Source of the DNA: a virus
Length of the DNA: 22,134 nucleotides
IMG/VR virus record: IMGVR_UViG_3300032516_000222
Span: 1 to 22,134 of that record
Strand: one strand, 5' to 3'
In this document: piece after piece, positions 7,636 to 17,300 of the stretch
Position numbering within the stretch: position 1 is the stretch's first letter
How the letters are laid out: each line of letters begins with the position of its first letter
Notes under the pieces: generated by a model
Told to the model about the DNA's origin: nothing
Databases searched by the model: none
The model's input: only the letters and a program-made list of their open reading frames with translations
Translations under genes and position numbers: made by a program

Positions 7636-10600
7636 ATGCAGAAAGTTGATAAAACTCTCGTCCCATTTAATTACCCCCTCAATGGTAGGTTGATTACGAA
7701 ACTTGATGGCACTTTATTGCCAGATGCCCATTTTCAAGTTCTTGAGAACATGAGGTATAATGATGGAGGCATTGAGGGCATCGGTGGGATGACAAAGATA
7801 AACGCCGTTGCCACGACTTATACCAAGATCCAGAATGGTTTCCATTTTAAAAAGACTTCGCCCATAACGGAAAACCATATCTTTATCCAGACAAGTAGCG
7901 GAGCAAATTCCAAGATACTCAAATCTGATAATACTACGTCTATACCCGCTCAAGATACTTTTTCGGATTTCATAACCCTTCCTACGAACAATACCGTATA
8001 TTTTGCCGAAGCCCCGGATCAATCAATGGTCATGTGTGATGGTTATACGAATTATGTCTATTCCGGAGATGAGTATCGTTCTGCCAAAGTAGTCAATTTC
8101 GATCCTGCGGGAACCTTTTTTAAAGACCATACCGTTATAGCAAATAATAATCTTACGGATGCGAGTAATATCTTCATTCTATCGGGAGTGGCGGGTGGTA
8201 TAGATACGAACACGAAGGCTCTATATCATTTCAATGACGCATTAACGGATGCTACGGCAGGGGCGCATACGCTTACGGCAGTAGCCGCCCCGAGTTATGT
8301 TGCGGGTAGGTTTGGTAACGCAATTAATTTGAATGGTTCGACTCAATATGTCTATACCGCCGACCATGCTGATTTTAACCTTGCAGGGAACGTATATACG
8401 ATTGACTGCGTAATTCACCCGGACGATTTTACTGCCAACCAACGTCCGATTTATTATCAATATGCGACAGACCATCTTGATTCTTTTTTGATCTATATTG
8501 ACATAACTGGCGCTTTGGGGATTCTTGTCGAAAAGACAGGAGATGCAGATTTTAATGTCCAGACTCCAGATGGAGTCATTACGGCAGGACAGACACACCA
8601 TATAGCCATTGTCCAGAATAATACCATTTTATATATGTTCATAGATGGTATACTCCAATACCAAGGTACTGCCCCGACTATTGTCCAAAATTATACCAGT
8701 AATATATGTATCGGAACAGATACGCCGGGTGGTGGTGGCGGCGTAAATGACTGGTTTGATGGTTGGATAGAAGAGTTCAGGGTATCTAATTCCGCCCGAT
8801 GGTCAATAAACTTCACGCCTCCGCTTACTCCTTACGGAACGAGTACGAATGTCGTAGATATGTATATCGGTGCTACGAGGCCTTTGAGTGGGGTTAAGTT
8901 CTATCCCAATGTCGCCAATACTGCAAACACGTCAGCGACTCCTGCATTGGCTTATTATTGGAATGGTTCTGCATGGACGAGCGTGACGTCTTTGGTAGAT
9001 GGGACGTTGGATACGGCAACGAGCACGAAAACATTGTCACAGGATGGGACGATCTCATTTACGTCTACGGTTTTGACTGCAAAGGTAAAGATCATCAATG
9101 AGAACTTGGCCTATTATTATCGTTTTACCTTTACGGGTATTGACGTAACGACTGCGCTTGAAATGGTTACGGTAAAAGCGCCTGTCCAGAAACTCGTGGA
9201 TATCTGGGATGGGATGCCAAGGCAAATATATTCTTACCTTGTCTATACGGCGGCGTATGCTGATTATACTACAAATGTTTATGCACTTGATTACGACTCT
9301 GCGGATGCGACTACTTATGTAAATATCGGAGCTTTAACTGCGGCTCAATATACTTATGTTGGTTTTAATGAAAGACTTATTGGCGTTAAAATCTTTCTTG
9401 GTGGTACGAGTGTCAATACAAACGCTTGTGTCGCTTATGTAGATTATTGGAATGGTACGACTTGGGCGAATGTCGGTGCGATAGATGATGGCACTACGGT
9501 AGGTGGTGTCTCTTTTGCCCGGACAGGAACGATAACTTGGAACGATCCGGGTGTTACGAATGAATTTACGAACTCCGTTGGTAATAGTGCCCAATGGTAT
9601 TATTACCGTATAAGATTCTCAGCCACGCTTTCCGCTACGGTAAGGATAGACCATATTGCAGGGATTCCTGTTCAGGTTAATTTAAGACCTTATCGTTATC
9701 CTATCCTTTGGCAGAATAGACTTTGGCTCTTGAACGATCAGGGTGCCAATAGAAACTCAGCCATAGGGTCGAGTTATGGAACCGTTTGTGTTTTTAATGG
9801 AAACGATAGTGGTATTTTGACCTTTGGGGGTATGAAGGATTTACAAGCGGCGGCTTCCTTATACACCCGTTATGGTGGGACGATCTATGAGAACCTCGTA
9901 GTCTGTAAAAATAGTGAAACTTATTTGATTGATGGAACGTCCTTTACGGGAGATCAGTCTGGTGCTGGTGCTTATGTCGTTTATAAGATTTCTTCTACGA
10001 GAGGATGTATAGCTCCTTTGACGATGGTTATGTGCGATACGGGTTATGAGGTATCCCCGGGGCTTACGAAACATACTTTGGTTTGGTTATCGGCATCGGG
10101 TGTTATTATGTTCGATGCTAATTCTATGATCGAAGTTTCAAATGATATTGGTGATAGGTTTGAAGTCAAGAGTTCCACATATCTGAACCCCTTGTATTCT
10201 AATCAGACCGCATCGTTTTATGATTCCGTAAGGGGCGAGTATCATTTAATGCTTGCTACGGGAGCCTCTACGACCCCGAATGAAGAATGGGTCTATGATG
10301 TCATAAGGAAGAAATGGTATCAGATAAAAAGAGGGGCTAAATATCTTTGGTCTGGTTTTGAAATAGAAGATTCAGGGGGTAATAAATACGCCTATGGCGG
10401 GACGAGTGATGGATTTATTGAAAGACTTGAATACGGGACTACGCTTGATGGTGTAAATATCACTTATAAAATAAGACTTCCGGACAGTCTTTTGAATACT
10501 TCATGGGATTCAAGAAAAGAAATGAGACAAGTAAGGGTCGTTGGGATCTGTAAAACGACTACGACACAAAAGATCGCCATAAGTCATTATGCCGATGGTT

Positions 10601-10809
10601 CTAATACGGCATCGAGCCCCACGATAACTCCCATAGATTGTAAAATAACGGGCAGGAGGTTCTTTAAGTTCGCCCGATCCGTATCTTTAAGAGGGACTAC
10701 GCATAGTCTTGAGTTTTCAATCACGACCTCGGATGAAGCCATAGGGTTTAGCCCTTTATTTATCGGAGGTCAATATAGAGTGGTCGATTATGATCTGGAG
10801 GCATTATGA
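7636..10809 (+). CDS. Nozzle / tail-hub protein with LamG-like domain and duplicated beta domain
   Basis: A 1057-residue beta-rich protein. The N-terminus (residues 1-190: FNYPLNGRLITKLDGTLLPD, QVLENMRYNDGGIEGIGG) reads like the start of podovirus nozzle/tail-tubular-B-like proteins that list values of a beta-propeller. Residues about 195-395 form a concanavalin/LamG-like domain (ALYHFN, GNAINLNGSTQYVY, FTIDCVIHP-like strand, HHIAIVQNN, WIEEFRVSN). Residues about 405-670 hold two related domains. The C-terminus (about 680-1057: LWQNRLWLLND, GTSFTGDQSG, EEWVYDVIRKKWYQIKRGA) is again propeller-like. It would close the tail tube and, through LamG, may bind host glycans. Far longer than T7 gp12 (about 790 residues), consistent with insertions. 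Translation starts two bases after the adaptor stop. Confidence 0.7.
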   Translation: MQKVDKTLVPFNYPLNGRLITKLDGTLLPDAHFQVLENMRYNDGGIEGIGGMTKINAVATTYTKIQNGFHFKKTSPITENHIFIQTSSGANSKILKSDNTTSIPAQDTFSDFITLPTNNTVYFAEAPDQSMVMCDGYTNYVYSGDEYRSAKVVNFDPAGTFFKDHTVIANNNLTDASNIFILSGVAGGIDTNTKALYHFNDALTDATAGAHTLTAVAAPSYVAGRFGNAINLNGSTQYVYTADHADFNLAGNVYTIDCVIHPDDFTANQRPIYYQYATDHLDSFLIYIDITGALGILVEKTGDADFNVQTPDGVITAGQTHHIAIVQNNTILYMFIDGILQYQGTAPTIVQNYTSNICIGTDTPGGGGGVNDWFDGWIEEFRVSNSARWSINFTPPLTPYGTSTNVVDMYIGATRPLSGVKFYPNVANTANTSATPALAYYWNGSAWTSVTSLVDGTLDTATSTKTLSQDGTISFTSTVLTAKVKIINENLAYYYRFTFTGIDVTTALEMVTVKAPVQKLVDIWDGMPRQIYSYLVYTAAYADYTTNVYALDYDSADATTYVNIGALTAAQYTYVGFNERLIGVKIFLGGTSVNTNACVAYVDYWNGTTWANVGAIDDGTTVGGVSFARTGTITWNDPGVTNEFTNSVGNSAQWYYYRIRFSATLSATVRIDHIAGIPVQVNLRPYRYPILWQNRLWLLNDQGANRNSAIGSSYGTVCVFNGNDSGILTFGGMKDLQAAASLYTRYGGTIYENLVVCKNSETYLIDGTSFTGDQSGAGAYVVYKISSTRGCIAPLTMVMCDTGYEVSPGLTKHTLVWLSASGVIMFDANSMIEVSNDIGDRFEVKSSTYLNPLYSNQTASFYDSVRGEYHLMLATGASTTPNEEWVYDVIRKKWYQIKRGAKYLWSGFEIEDSGGNKYAYGGTSDGFIERLEYGTTLDGVNITYKIRLPDSLLNTSWDSRKEMRQVRVVGICKTTTTQKIAISHYADGSNTASSPTITPIDCKITGRRFFKFARSVSLRGTTHSLEFSITTSDEAIGFSPLFIGGQYRVVDYDLEAL

Positions 10810-12299
10810 GTCTTTTAGAGGATTTTTATAAAGCTACGGCAAAAATGCAAGGTGGAAGAGCGACTCCACTTTCGGGTGCAAATAAGTCCTTACAGATACC
10901 CGGTCCAAGTAGAACATCTCCGCAGGGGTATGATGATGAGGCGGGAACTTATTCTTCAAAAAGCAAACAATCCGGGGAACCCAATGTTCCGGGTGCTTTG
11001 CCAGCGCTGGCGGCTGATACGGGACAGATTACTTCTCCATATCCGGGGGATTATTCAAGTCAGGCACCACAGGCGATTCAATCAATGGGGTTCCCAACGA
11101 GATCTCCGTTAGATTCAACAATGCAATATGTCAACGCCGCAAATTCAGCAGGAAGTCTTGTTGGTCTTGGGATCAAGGGTGCTCAAGAATTTGGGGCTTC
11201 ATCCCCCGAACTCAATGCACTTGGGAGCGGACTTAGTGATGTCAATACTGCGGCGGGATACGCCGGAACCGCTTACAATTTGGCGACTGGAAACTATACG
11301 GGTGCGGCAAAAAGTCTTGTCCAACCCGCATTGGCTTATGGGACACAGTATGCGGCAGGGGTTGGGACACAAGCTGGAATAACGGCAGCGGCACAAGGGA
11401 CTGGATTGACTGCTGCTGAATATGCTGCTTTAGGTTCGGGGACGAGTATCGCTGGCGGAACGGTCCCCGTAGCTACGGGAGCAGGGGCGGTTTTATCGGG
11501 AATAGGATCTGCTGTTTCGATTGCGATGCCATATTATGCCTTGGCTAAACTCGGAGGAACATTAGGGTCTGCTTTCTTTGATAATAACCCCCAGTATGCA
11601 CAGGGTCCAGATATAATGGCGGGGAGAAACCCAGCGGCCCATCTTGCCTATTCTCTGCGAGAACCATTAGCGGTAGAGGAATACTATACCAACCTAATCC
11701 CCGATGATAGTTCTTGGAAGGGTCCAGCAAAACAGGCCATCCAGTATTCTAACCCCCTTGAAGTTGGAAGTTGGATTTCTGGTAACGCCCCTGAGAAATT
11801 GGCCGGGACTATTGACCCTATCGGGGGGATGGCTGGGGCATTGGCTGAATCCGCTGGTGCGCCAGAGGCAGTCCAATGGGCGTTAGATCCTGTGGGGTCT
11901 GCGATGAGAAGTTCATGTGTTCTTTTCAGTTTTCTCTATCCCGATGATAGGAAGAAGAGACTTACGGCACTTCTCTTTTGCGGAAGATTTGCCACACGGT
12001 CAACTCTAATCGGTTACTATTCTGTAAGTCGCATTCTGGTCTGGTTGATGAAAAAATCCCCCAAGTTCTTATCTTTTATAAAGACTTATTTAGTCGGAAC
12101 GCTTTATCATTATATGAGATATAGACTTGGTAAAGAGAAAGGGGTAAGGAAGTGGCAAACACTTCTGATGTGGACATTCTGGGCTATATGCAACCTTTAC
12201 TATCTCTTGAGGTTGCCGAGATATTATCCGCCCGGTTATGAGGAATGTGTGAGATCTGCGGAAAGTAGAACGCCGCATATGGAGGTGCAACATGGCTAA
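10806..12299 (+). CDS. Internal virion / DNA-ejection protein with Cys-led C-terminal domain
   Basis: A 497-residue protein. The first 110 residues are low complexity (Ser/Pro/Gly). Residues about 110-255 are rich in Ala/Gly and hydrophobic residues (GAGAVLSGIGSAVSIAMPYY), like ejected proteins that make membrane channels. The end, starting at SSCVLFSFLYPDDRKKRLTA (C371), is a helical basic domain (RSTLIGYYSVSRILVWLMKK) reminiscent of the C-terminal Cys-led helical domains of many phage and bacterial proteins, in which a Cys-[aliphatic] start is followed by L..LR.FRD and a YY...I segment. ATGA overlap with the nozzle gene; GGAGG site. Function is inferred from order and composition. Confidence 0.6.
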   Translation: MSLLEDFYKATAKMQGGRATPLSGANKSLQIPGPSRTSPQGYDDEAGTYSSKSKQSGEPNVPGALPALAADTGQITSPYPGDYSSQAPQAIQSMGFPTRSPLDSTMQYVNAANSAGSLVGLGIKGAQEFGASSPELNALGSGLSDVNTAAGYAGTAYNLATGNYTGAAKSLVQPALAYGTQYAAGVGTQAGITAAAQGTGLTAAEYAALGSGTSIAGGTVPVATGAGAVLSGIGSAVSIAMPYYALAKLGGTLGSAFFDNNPQYAQGPDIMAGRNPAAHLAYSLREPLAVEEYYTNLIPDDSSWKGPAKQAIQYSNPLEVGSWISGNAPEKLAGTIDPIGGMAGALAESAGAPEAVQWALDPVGSAMRSSCVLFSFLYPDDRKKRLTALLFCGRFATRSTLIGYYSVSRILVWLMKKSPKFLSFIKTYLVGTLYHYMRYRLGKEKGVRKWQTLLMWTFWAICNLYYLLRLPRYYPPGYEECVRSAESRTPHMEVQHG

Positions 12300-12975
12300 T
12301 GTATTACAGGACTATTTCGATAGGCTTACGGCAGTCAATAGACAAAGGGGTATGACCGGGAATATGCAATATGGTCAAAAGATGGACGCCTCTTTAGCTG
12401 AGGGGTATTTTGATTCTTATCAAAAGAACAAAAAAGACTCCCAAGACCTCGCCTTAAGACAACAGGCATTGGACGACAATAGAGTATATCAGCAGGGCAC
12501 CTTGGCTAATCAGACAAGGAGCATAGATGCAACTTCCCTTGCACAACAGAATCAAACTGAAATGTATAAGCAAGCCCTTGGCAATAAGCAGACATGGGAT
12601 ACCGTGAGCGCCATCGGGCAATTAGGTGCGCTTGGAGGGGGGGCTTATTTTAGGAACAGGGAGGCCAATCGGCTGGAGGGATTGAATACACCCAAAGAAG
12701 CCCCCGTTGTTAATTTTGAAGGAACGCCAGTCCCTGCACTTGGATGGGCAGGAACGGGGGAAACCCAATACAATTTTGAGGGTATGCCCGATAAGAGTGG
12801 TTTCAACCCTCCGAGCTTTGAACTCCCCAAAGGGGATCTTTATAACAAGCAAATAACACCTTGGTATGGTTCCGAGTCTCCGGACATGAAACCATTCTCG
12901 TGGATGAAAGACCTTTATTTACAGCCATACGAGGGTAATTATGGAACGGGAGATTTTAACTTAGGAGGTAGCTAA
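12292..12975 (+). CDS. Putative internal virion protein, Gln-rich
   Basis: A 227-residue protein. Residues 1-100 are helical and rich in Gln/Asn/Asp (DYFDRLTAVNRQRG, QALDDNRVYQQGTLANQ). A Gly-rich stretch follows (IGQLGALGGGAYF), then a Pro/Gly/aromatic disordered tail with two NFEG motifs (NFEGTPVP, NFEGMPD). It starts at ATG 12292 after GGAGG, overlapping the previous gene by 8 bases. No family recognised. The helix-plus-disordered-tail build and position inside the ejection-type gene run suggest a small internal core protein. Confidence 0.6.
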   Translation: MANVLQDYFDRLTAVNRQRGMTGNMQYGQKMDASLAEGYFDSYQKNKKDSQDLALRQQALDDNRVYQQGTLANQTRSIDATSLAQQNQTEMYKQALGNKQTWDTVSAIGQLGALGGGAYFRNREANRLEGLNTPKEAPVVNFEGTPVPALGWAGTGETQYNFEGMPDKSGFNPPSFELPKGDLYNKQITPWYGSESPDMKPFSWMKDLYLQPYEGNYGTGDFNLGGS

Positions 12976-12977
12976 TC

Positions 12978-14309
12978 ATGGATATGTCTCATTTATTAAC
13001 AGGAGGGGGTCCAGCGAGTGTCATCCCTGCAATGAGTCAGGCGTGGGACATGGGTGAAAAGATTGCCTCCGTGGGTCAGAGGGCAGAACAGAGCGCCATC
13101 ACCGTAGAATCCGCTCGGAGGGAAAACGAAAGGCAACGAAGAATCGAAACCCCCATGTATCTGGAAGACATAAAGAATAAAGTCCCAGAAGTAATGCAGG
13201 AACCCTTATTCAAGTATGCTCAAGCAAGTGGGGCTATCGAGATGGACGGGAACCGCCCCATGATTAGGACGGGGAAGATGGAACATATCATGGACAACCT
13301 TGGCAAGAATAAAATCTTGCAAACCATGATCGTGACCGAAGCCAAGGATGCTTTATGGAAAGATATTGAGCCAAAGCGGAAGGCTCATATGGAACTCAAG
13401 TCCACCTTGGACAATGTCTTGTCGAGTTATGATGAGGAGATAAACACCCTCAAACAGGATGCGGCGGAGAACAATAATCCAGTCCCCTATGCCAAGATAG
13501 ACGGCGTAAACTTAAAGAAGCAGAAATTTATGCAGACCGATCCGAGGTTCAAGCAATTAAACGATTCGGGTGCTGAGTTGACGAGGAAACTGGAGGAACA
13601 TAACAGTTATGTGACTGCCCTTGGTCATAATGAGACCCTTTATAAAAAGTGGGGGGATAAGTATGGGCCGAAGAATGCAATGGAGATCGCCCTTGATATA
13701 AACAACGAATCGAAGGTCATGCAGGAACAGGCCGATGTCGTTGCCCGTGCGAATGCCAAAGCATGGTATGATGAACGGGGCAGAAAGATCGAAGCCGAAA
13801 AAACGGATAGGGCGTTTGGGGTCCAAGATAGGAAGGGTGAATCCGCAGAAACCATCGCCGCTAATAAGTTGGCGGCTGCTAAAGAAAAGGAGTTGAAAAT
13901 TGCCGAGCTGGATAGACTGGATGAGGCTGTTGATAGAGACACACGGAAGGGGACAGTAAAGCCAACCGACAATGCCATAAAAATGATAAAGAAAAGGGCG
14001 GCGAAGTTCAATATGGACTTTATCGAGCAGGAGGAAGATGTTCCCAATAAATGGCTTTCGGGGACGCATAAGGAAAAAGTGTGGAAACTTGTTGATAAGG
14101 ATACAGGAAAGCCTCCGGTAGAAAGGCAACAGCAATCAACTCAAGCTCCTGCGGAGGGTGCACCTAAAGTCCTTGCACCCACAGGGAATGTCTTTGCTGA
14201 TGCGAAGGCGCTTCTTGCCGCTAACCCTAAGAATGGCCCAGACATCATCAAGCGGATGCTAAAAGCAGGAATACCAAGGGAGAGGATCAAAAAAGAATTG
14301 GGGATATAG
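12978..14309 (+). CDS. Putative internal core protein, coiled coil
   Basis: A 443-residue, highly charged, mainly helical protein with long coiled-coil stretches (about residues 30-240 and 250-330), no cysteines and no membrane helix. After a disordered linker (about 380-400, QQQSTQAPAEGAP) comes a small helical C-terminal domain (residues about 402-443: FADAKALLAANPKNGPDIIK, then MLKAGIPRERIKKELGI) that looks like a peptide- or partner-binding unit. Good AGGAGGT site upstream. By place between Gly/Ala-rich and giant ejection-like proteins it fits an internal core role. I do not recognise a family. Confidence 0.65.
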   Translation: MDMSHLLTGGGPASVIPAMSQAWDMGEKIASVGQRAEQSAITVESARRENERQRRIETPMYLEDIKNKVPEVMQEPLFKYAQASGAIEMDGNRPMIRTGKMEHIMDNLGKNKILQTMIVTEAKDALWKDIEPKRKAHMELKSTLDNVLSSYDEEINTLKQDAAENNNPVPYAKIDGVNLKKQKFMQTDPRFKQLNDSGAELTRKLEEHNSYVTALGHNETLYKKWGDKYGPKNAMEIALDINNESKVMQEQADVVARANAKAWYDERGRKIEAEKTDRAFGVQDRKGESAETIAANKLAAAKEKELKIAELDRLDEAVDRDTRKGTVKPTDNAIKMIKKRAAKFNMDFIEQEEDVPNKWLSGTHKEKVWKLVDKDTGKPPVERQQQSTQAPAEGAPKVLAPTGNVFADAKALLAANPKNGPDIIKRMLKAGIPRERIKKELGI

Positions 14310-14310
14310 C

Positions 14311-17300
14311 ATGGCAGATATATTCGCAGATATGTGGCCTGTCAATTCAAAGACTGCGCCTTTTGATGTTACGCTGAAACAGGGAGAGGATGAGAATATT
14401 GTTGCGGGAGATATAGCCGCCGGACGCAGACACCCGGGATTATTTGACGATATGTTTCAAAAGGCAAGTAGCCAACCCATTCAAAAGAAGGTGGGGCTAT
14501 TTGATGATATGTTCCCGCAGAAAGAAGAAGAACCCCAGCAACCCGGACAACTGGTCAATCCATTCCCTGTTGCGTGGGATGCGGCAAAGACTATCGGGAG
14601 TGGGTTTACTTCATGGATTCCTGCCGGATACTCATTCCTCACTCCATTTGAAATGAATCCACAGCAGTTGCCAAAACTACGGGGGATCGGGAAGACCATT
14701 GCGGCCTTGGTTCCGGGTAGCGGTGTGCCCCTTGGGGATTGGATGAAAGGGCTTCAGGAGGCATCTAAGACAGCACTTGAGATCCAAGATGCTCTTGTGA
14801 TTGAGCCAAAAACCGAAAGAGGGGCTATGGCGGCGGAGGCTGTTGCAAAACCCATTGCATGGCTTAAAGAAATTGGGGATGAGAATGGATTATATTATGA
14901 TCGCTTAGAAGAAGAAGCGACCGCCCCCGGCGATAAAGCAATTTACAGGGCGTTAGCAGCGGCCTCAAGGTTTGGCGGTGAGGCGGCTCCGTTTCTTCTT
15001 CCTGTTGCATTTAAATACGGGAAAGCAAAAGTCACCTCTACCATTAAAGAAATCCCCCGCAAGTTCAAAGAAAACCTTTCTATGGATAAATCGGTCCCCC
15101 CCGAAATGCTATCAGGAGAGGAACTCTTGTCCGAAAGGCGCAATACAAAGGGGATATTTGATGATCTCTTTCAAAAAGAGTCTCTCAAATCTGATGCGTC
15201 CCTTAATATTCAAGAGACAGCCAAAGATCAGGGGACAGAAGTCAAGACCAAGACAATCGGGGACAGAGAAGTAATAGAGAAATCCCCGGAACCGGGTAAG
15301 GTATCTAAACCAGCAGAAGGTGTTAAAGAGAAACTCCCCTATGAAATGACTCCGATGGAGTATGTTAAGGCGGGAGAATCAGATATCGCTGGTGGGCATA
15401 CGAATGAGACTGCCCTGTTGATGGAGCATAAGAAACTGGTTGAGTATGCGGCCTCGAAGGGCGTTGAAATCCCAGCAGACATCCTTAAAATCTACCGTCA
15501 AGAGCCGTGGGCCGTTGAGCTTATAAAGAAGCGCAAATCAAAGAGCGCCGCTGATGAGATGGTCGAAGCCGCAGAGGACACTCCCCTTTATAAAGCAATA
15601 GAGGAAATCAAAAGACAGGGCGGCATTAGATATGCCGATATGGTTAATCTCTTTGGAGAGAAGGCAGATTGGAAGGGCAATAAAAGGTTAACCACCTTGT
15701 CGAAGGATATGCCGGGACTGATTAGTAAAAAAGGCGGGGCTTTAATCGACAGGATAGCTGATGAATATGGGTTTGCATCTGCCGATGAACTTGTTACCGC
15801 TATCATTGAAAGGAAGTCAAAGAGGGAAATCGCAAGTAAGGTTAAGGACGATTTCAACTCTCTATATGGTGAGGAGATAGCCCTTGCCAAAAAGAACATG
15901 GTTAAAACCCCTAACGGAGTCCCTGCCGCAGATCTTTCCGTTGGCGATATTTTAATGAAAGACGGAAAACCCATGCGGGTTGGAGTGATCCACGGGGGGG
16001 AGGTCCATATCATGGATCACAATAAAATCCTCCATACTGTGGATATGCTGGATGTGGTTCCTGCGGATGTGGCAAGGGTTAAAAAGGGTATTTCTAAGTC
16101 TTCTGGCCCAACGATAGACAAAATCCCCGAAGCAGAGTTTTCCACTACAAGTGGAAACTATGGTCTAAAGGAAGCCCTATTGGACCTTAATGATATTCTG
16201 GGGAAAACGGGAGAGGCGAGCGGGATAAGGGGTGGCAGGGAGATTACCCCGGAACAGTTAGCCAAGAGAGACAGGCTTTCAAGGTTCCTTGACAATGCGA
16301 TTGCGGAGGCAATGCAGAAGGGTTTAAGGCTTGCCGACCAGTTAAAGGTCATGGGGATAACGGATACAGATTTAAACAGAATGATGGCATTCCAATCTGA
16401 AAGAAACCGACAAGCGAGAGGAGTCGAAAGAACCGACTTCCCCCAAGAAGCAGATGGCGCTACTTCAATTAAGAATGCAGAAACACTTACGGACAGGCAG
16501 AACAGAAATCTTCAAGAAGTCAGGGATATACTCAGGCGGGGGGATGAGGCTATCCACGATGAGGGGGTAAGAAGGGTTGCGTCCGGTGAAGTGGACCCGA
16601 GAATGATGGCCCGAAGCATTGTTGAGAACCCCAGAGCGATATCGGGTGAAGACGCTTATGGTCTTTTATATGACAGAATTACCTTGAAAAAGGAACACAT
16701 GGCAGCCAGAGACGAGATAACTTCTGCTCGTGCCCAAGGTGATGTCATTAAGGGAGCCGAAGCACAGACAAGATTACTTGCCATAGAGGAGGCAATGGCT
16801 ATCAATGAAGCCGCCACCGTTTACGCTGGGACCATATCGGCCCAAGGGTTAAGGGCAAGACGGGCTTTAATGTTAATGGACTATTCTCTTGTTGAAATGG
16901 TTTCGAGGGAGATGAGGGACAATGGCGGGAAACCCCTTACCCCGGAGTATAGAGCGGCGCTGGAGAATTTCTCTAAACGCATAGAAGAACTACAAACAAG
17001 GCTCGGAGATAGAGACCTTAAGATTAAGCAATTAGAATCTGCTGCGGCTGTCGAAAGGATGAAGAGGGAGTTCGCTAAAGAGGAAAGATTTAAAAAGAGA
17101 ACTGATAGACAGTATGCCCTTCGGTCTGAGTATGGCGGATATCTAAACGAACTCAATGTGGCATTAAAATCAGCCGCCAGAGGTGAATCGCTAAGTGTTG
17201 GCCTTCCCCCAGAGGCAGTTAAAGCCCTTGGGAAGATGGCAAAGAACAAGGTTGAATCGGGGATTATAACAGTTGAGGGGATTATTGATTCGATCTACTC

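Noticed and set aside
13557-14135. Long antisense reading frames opposite the core protein (192 and 135 residues)
   Set aside because: They lie wholly opposite a well-supported gene, in low-complexity translations expected from its codon pattern, without ribosome sites.
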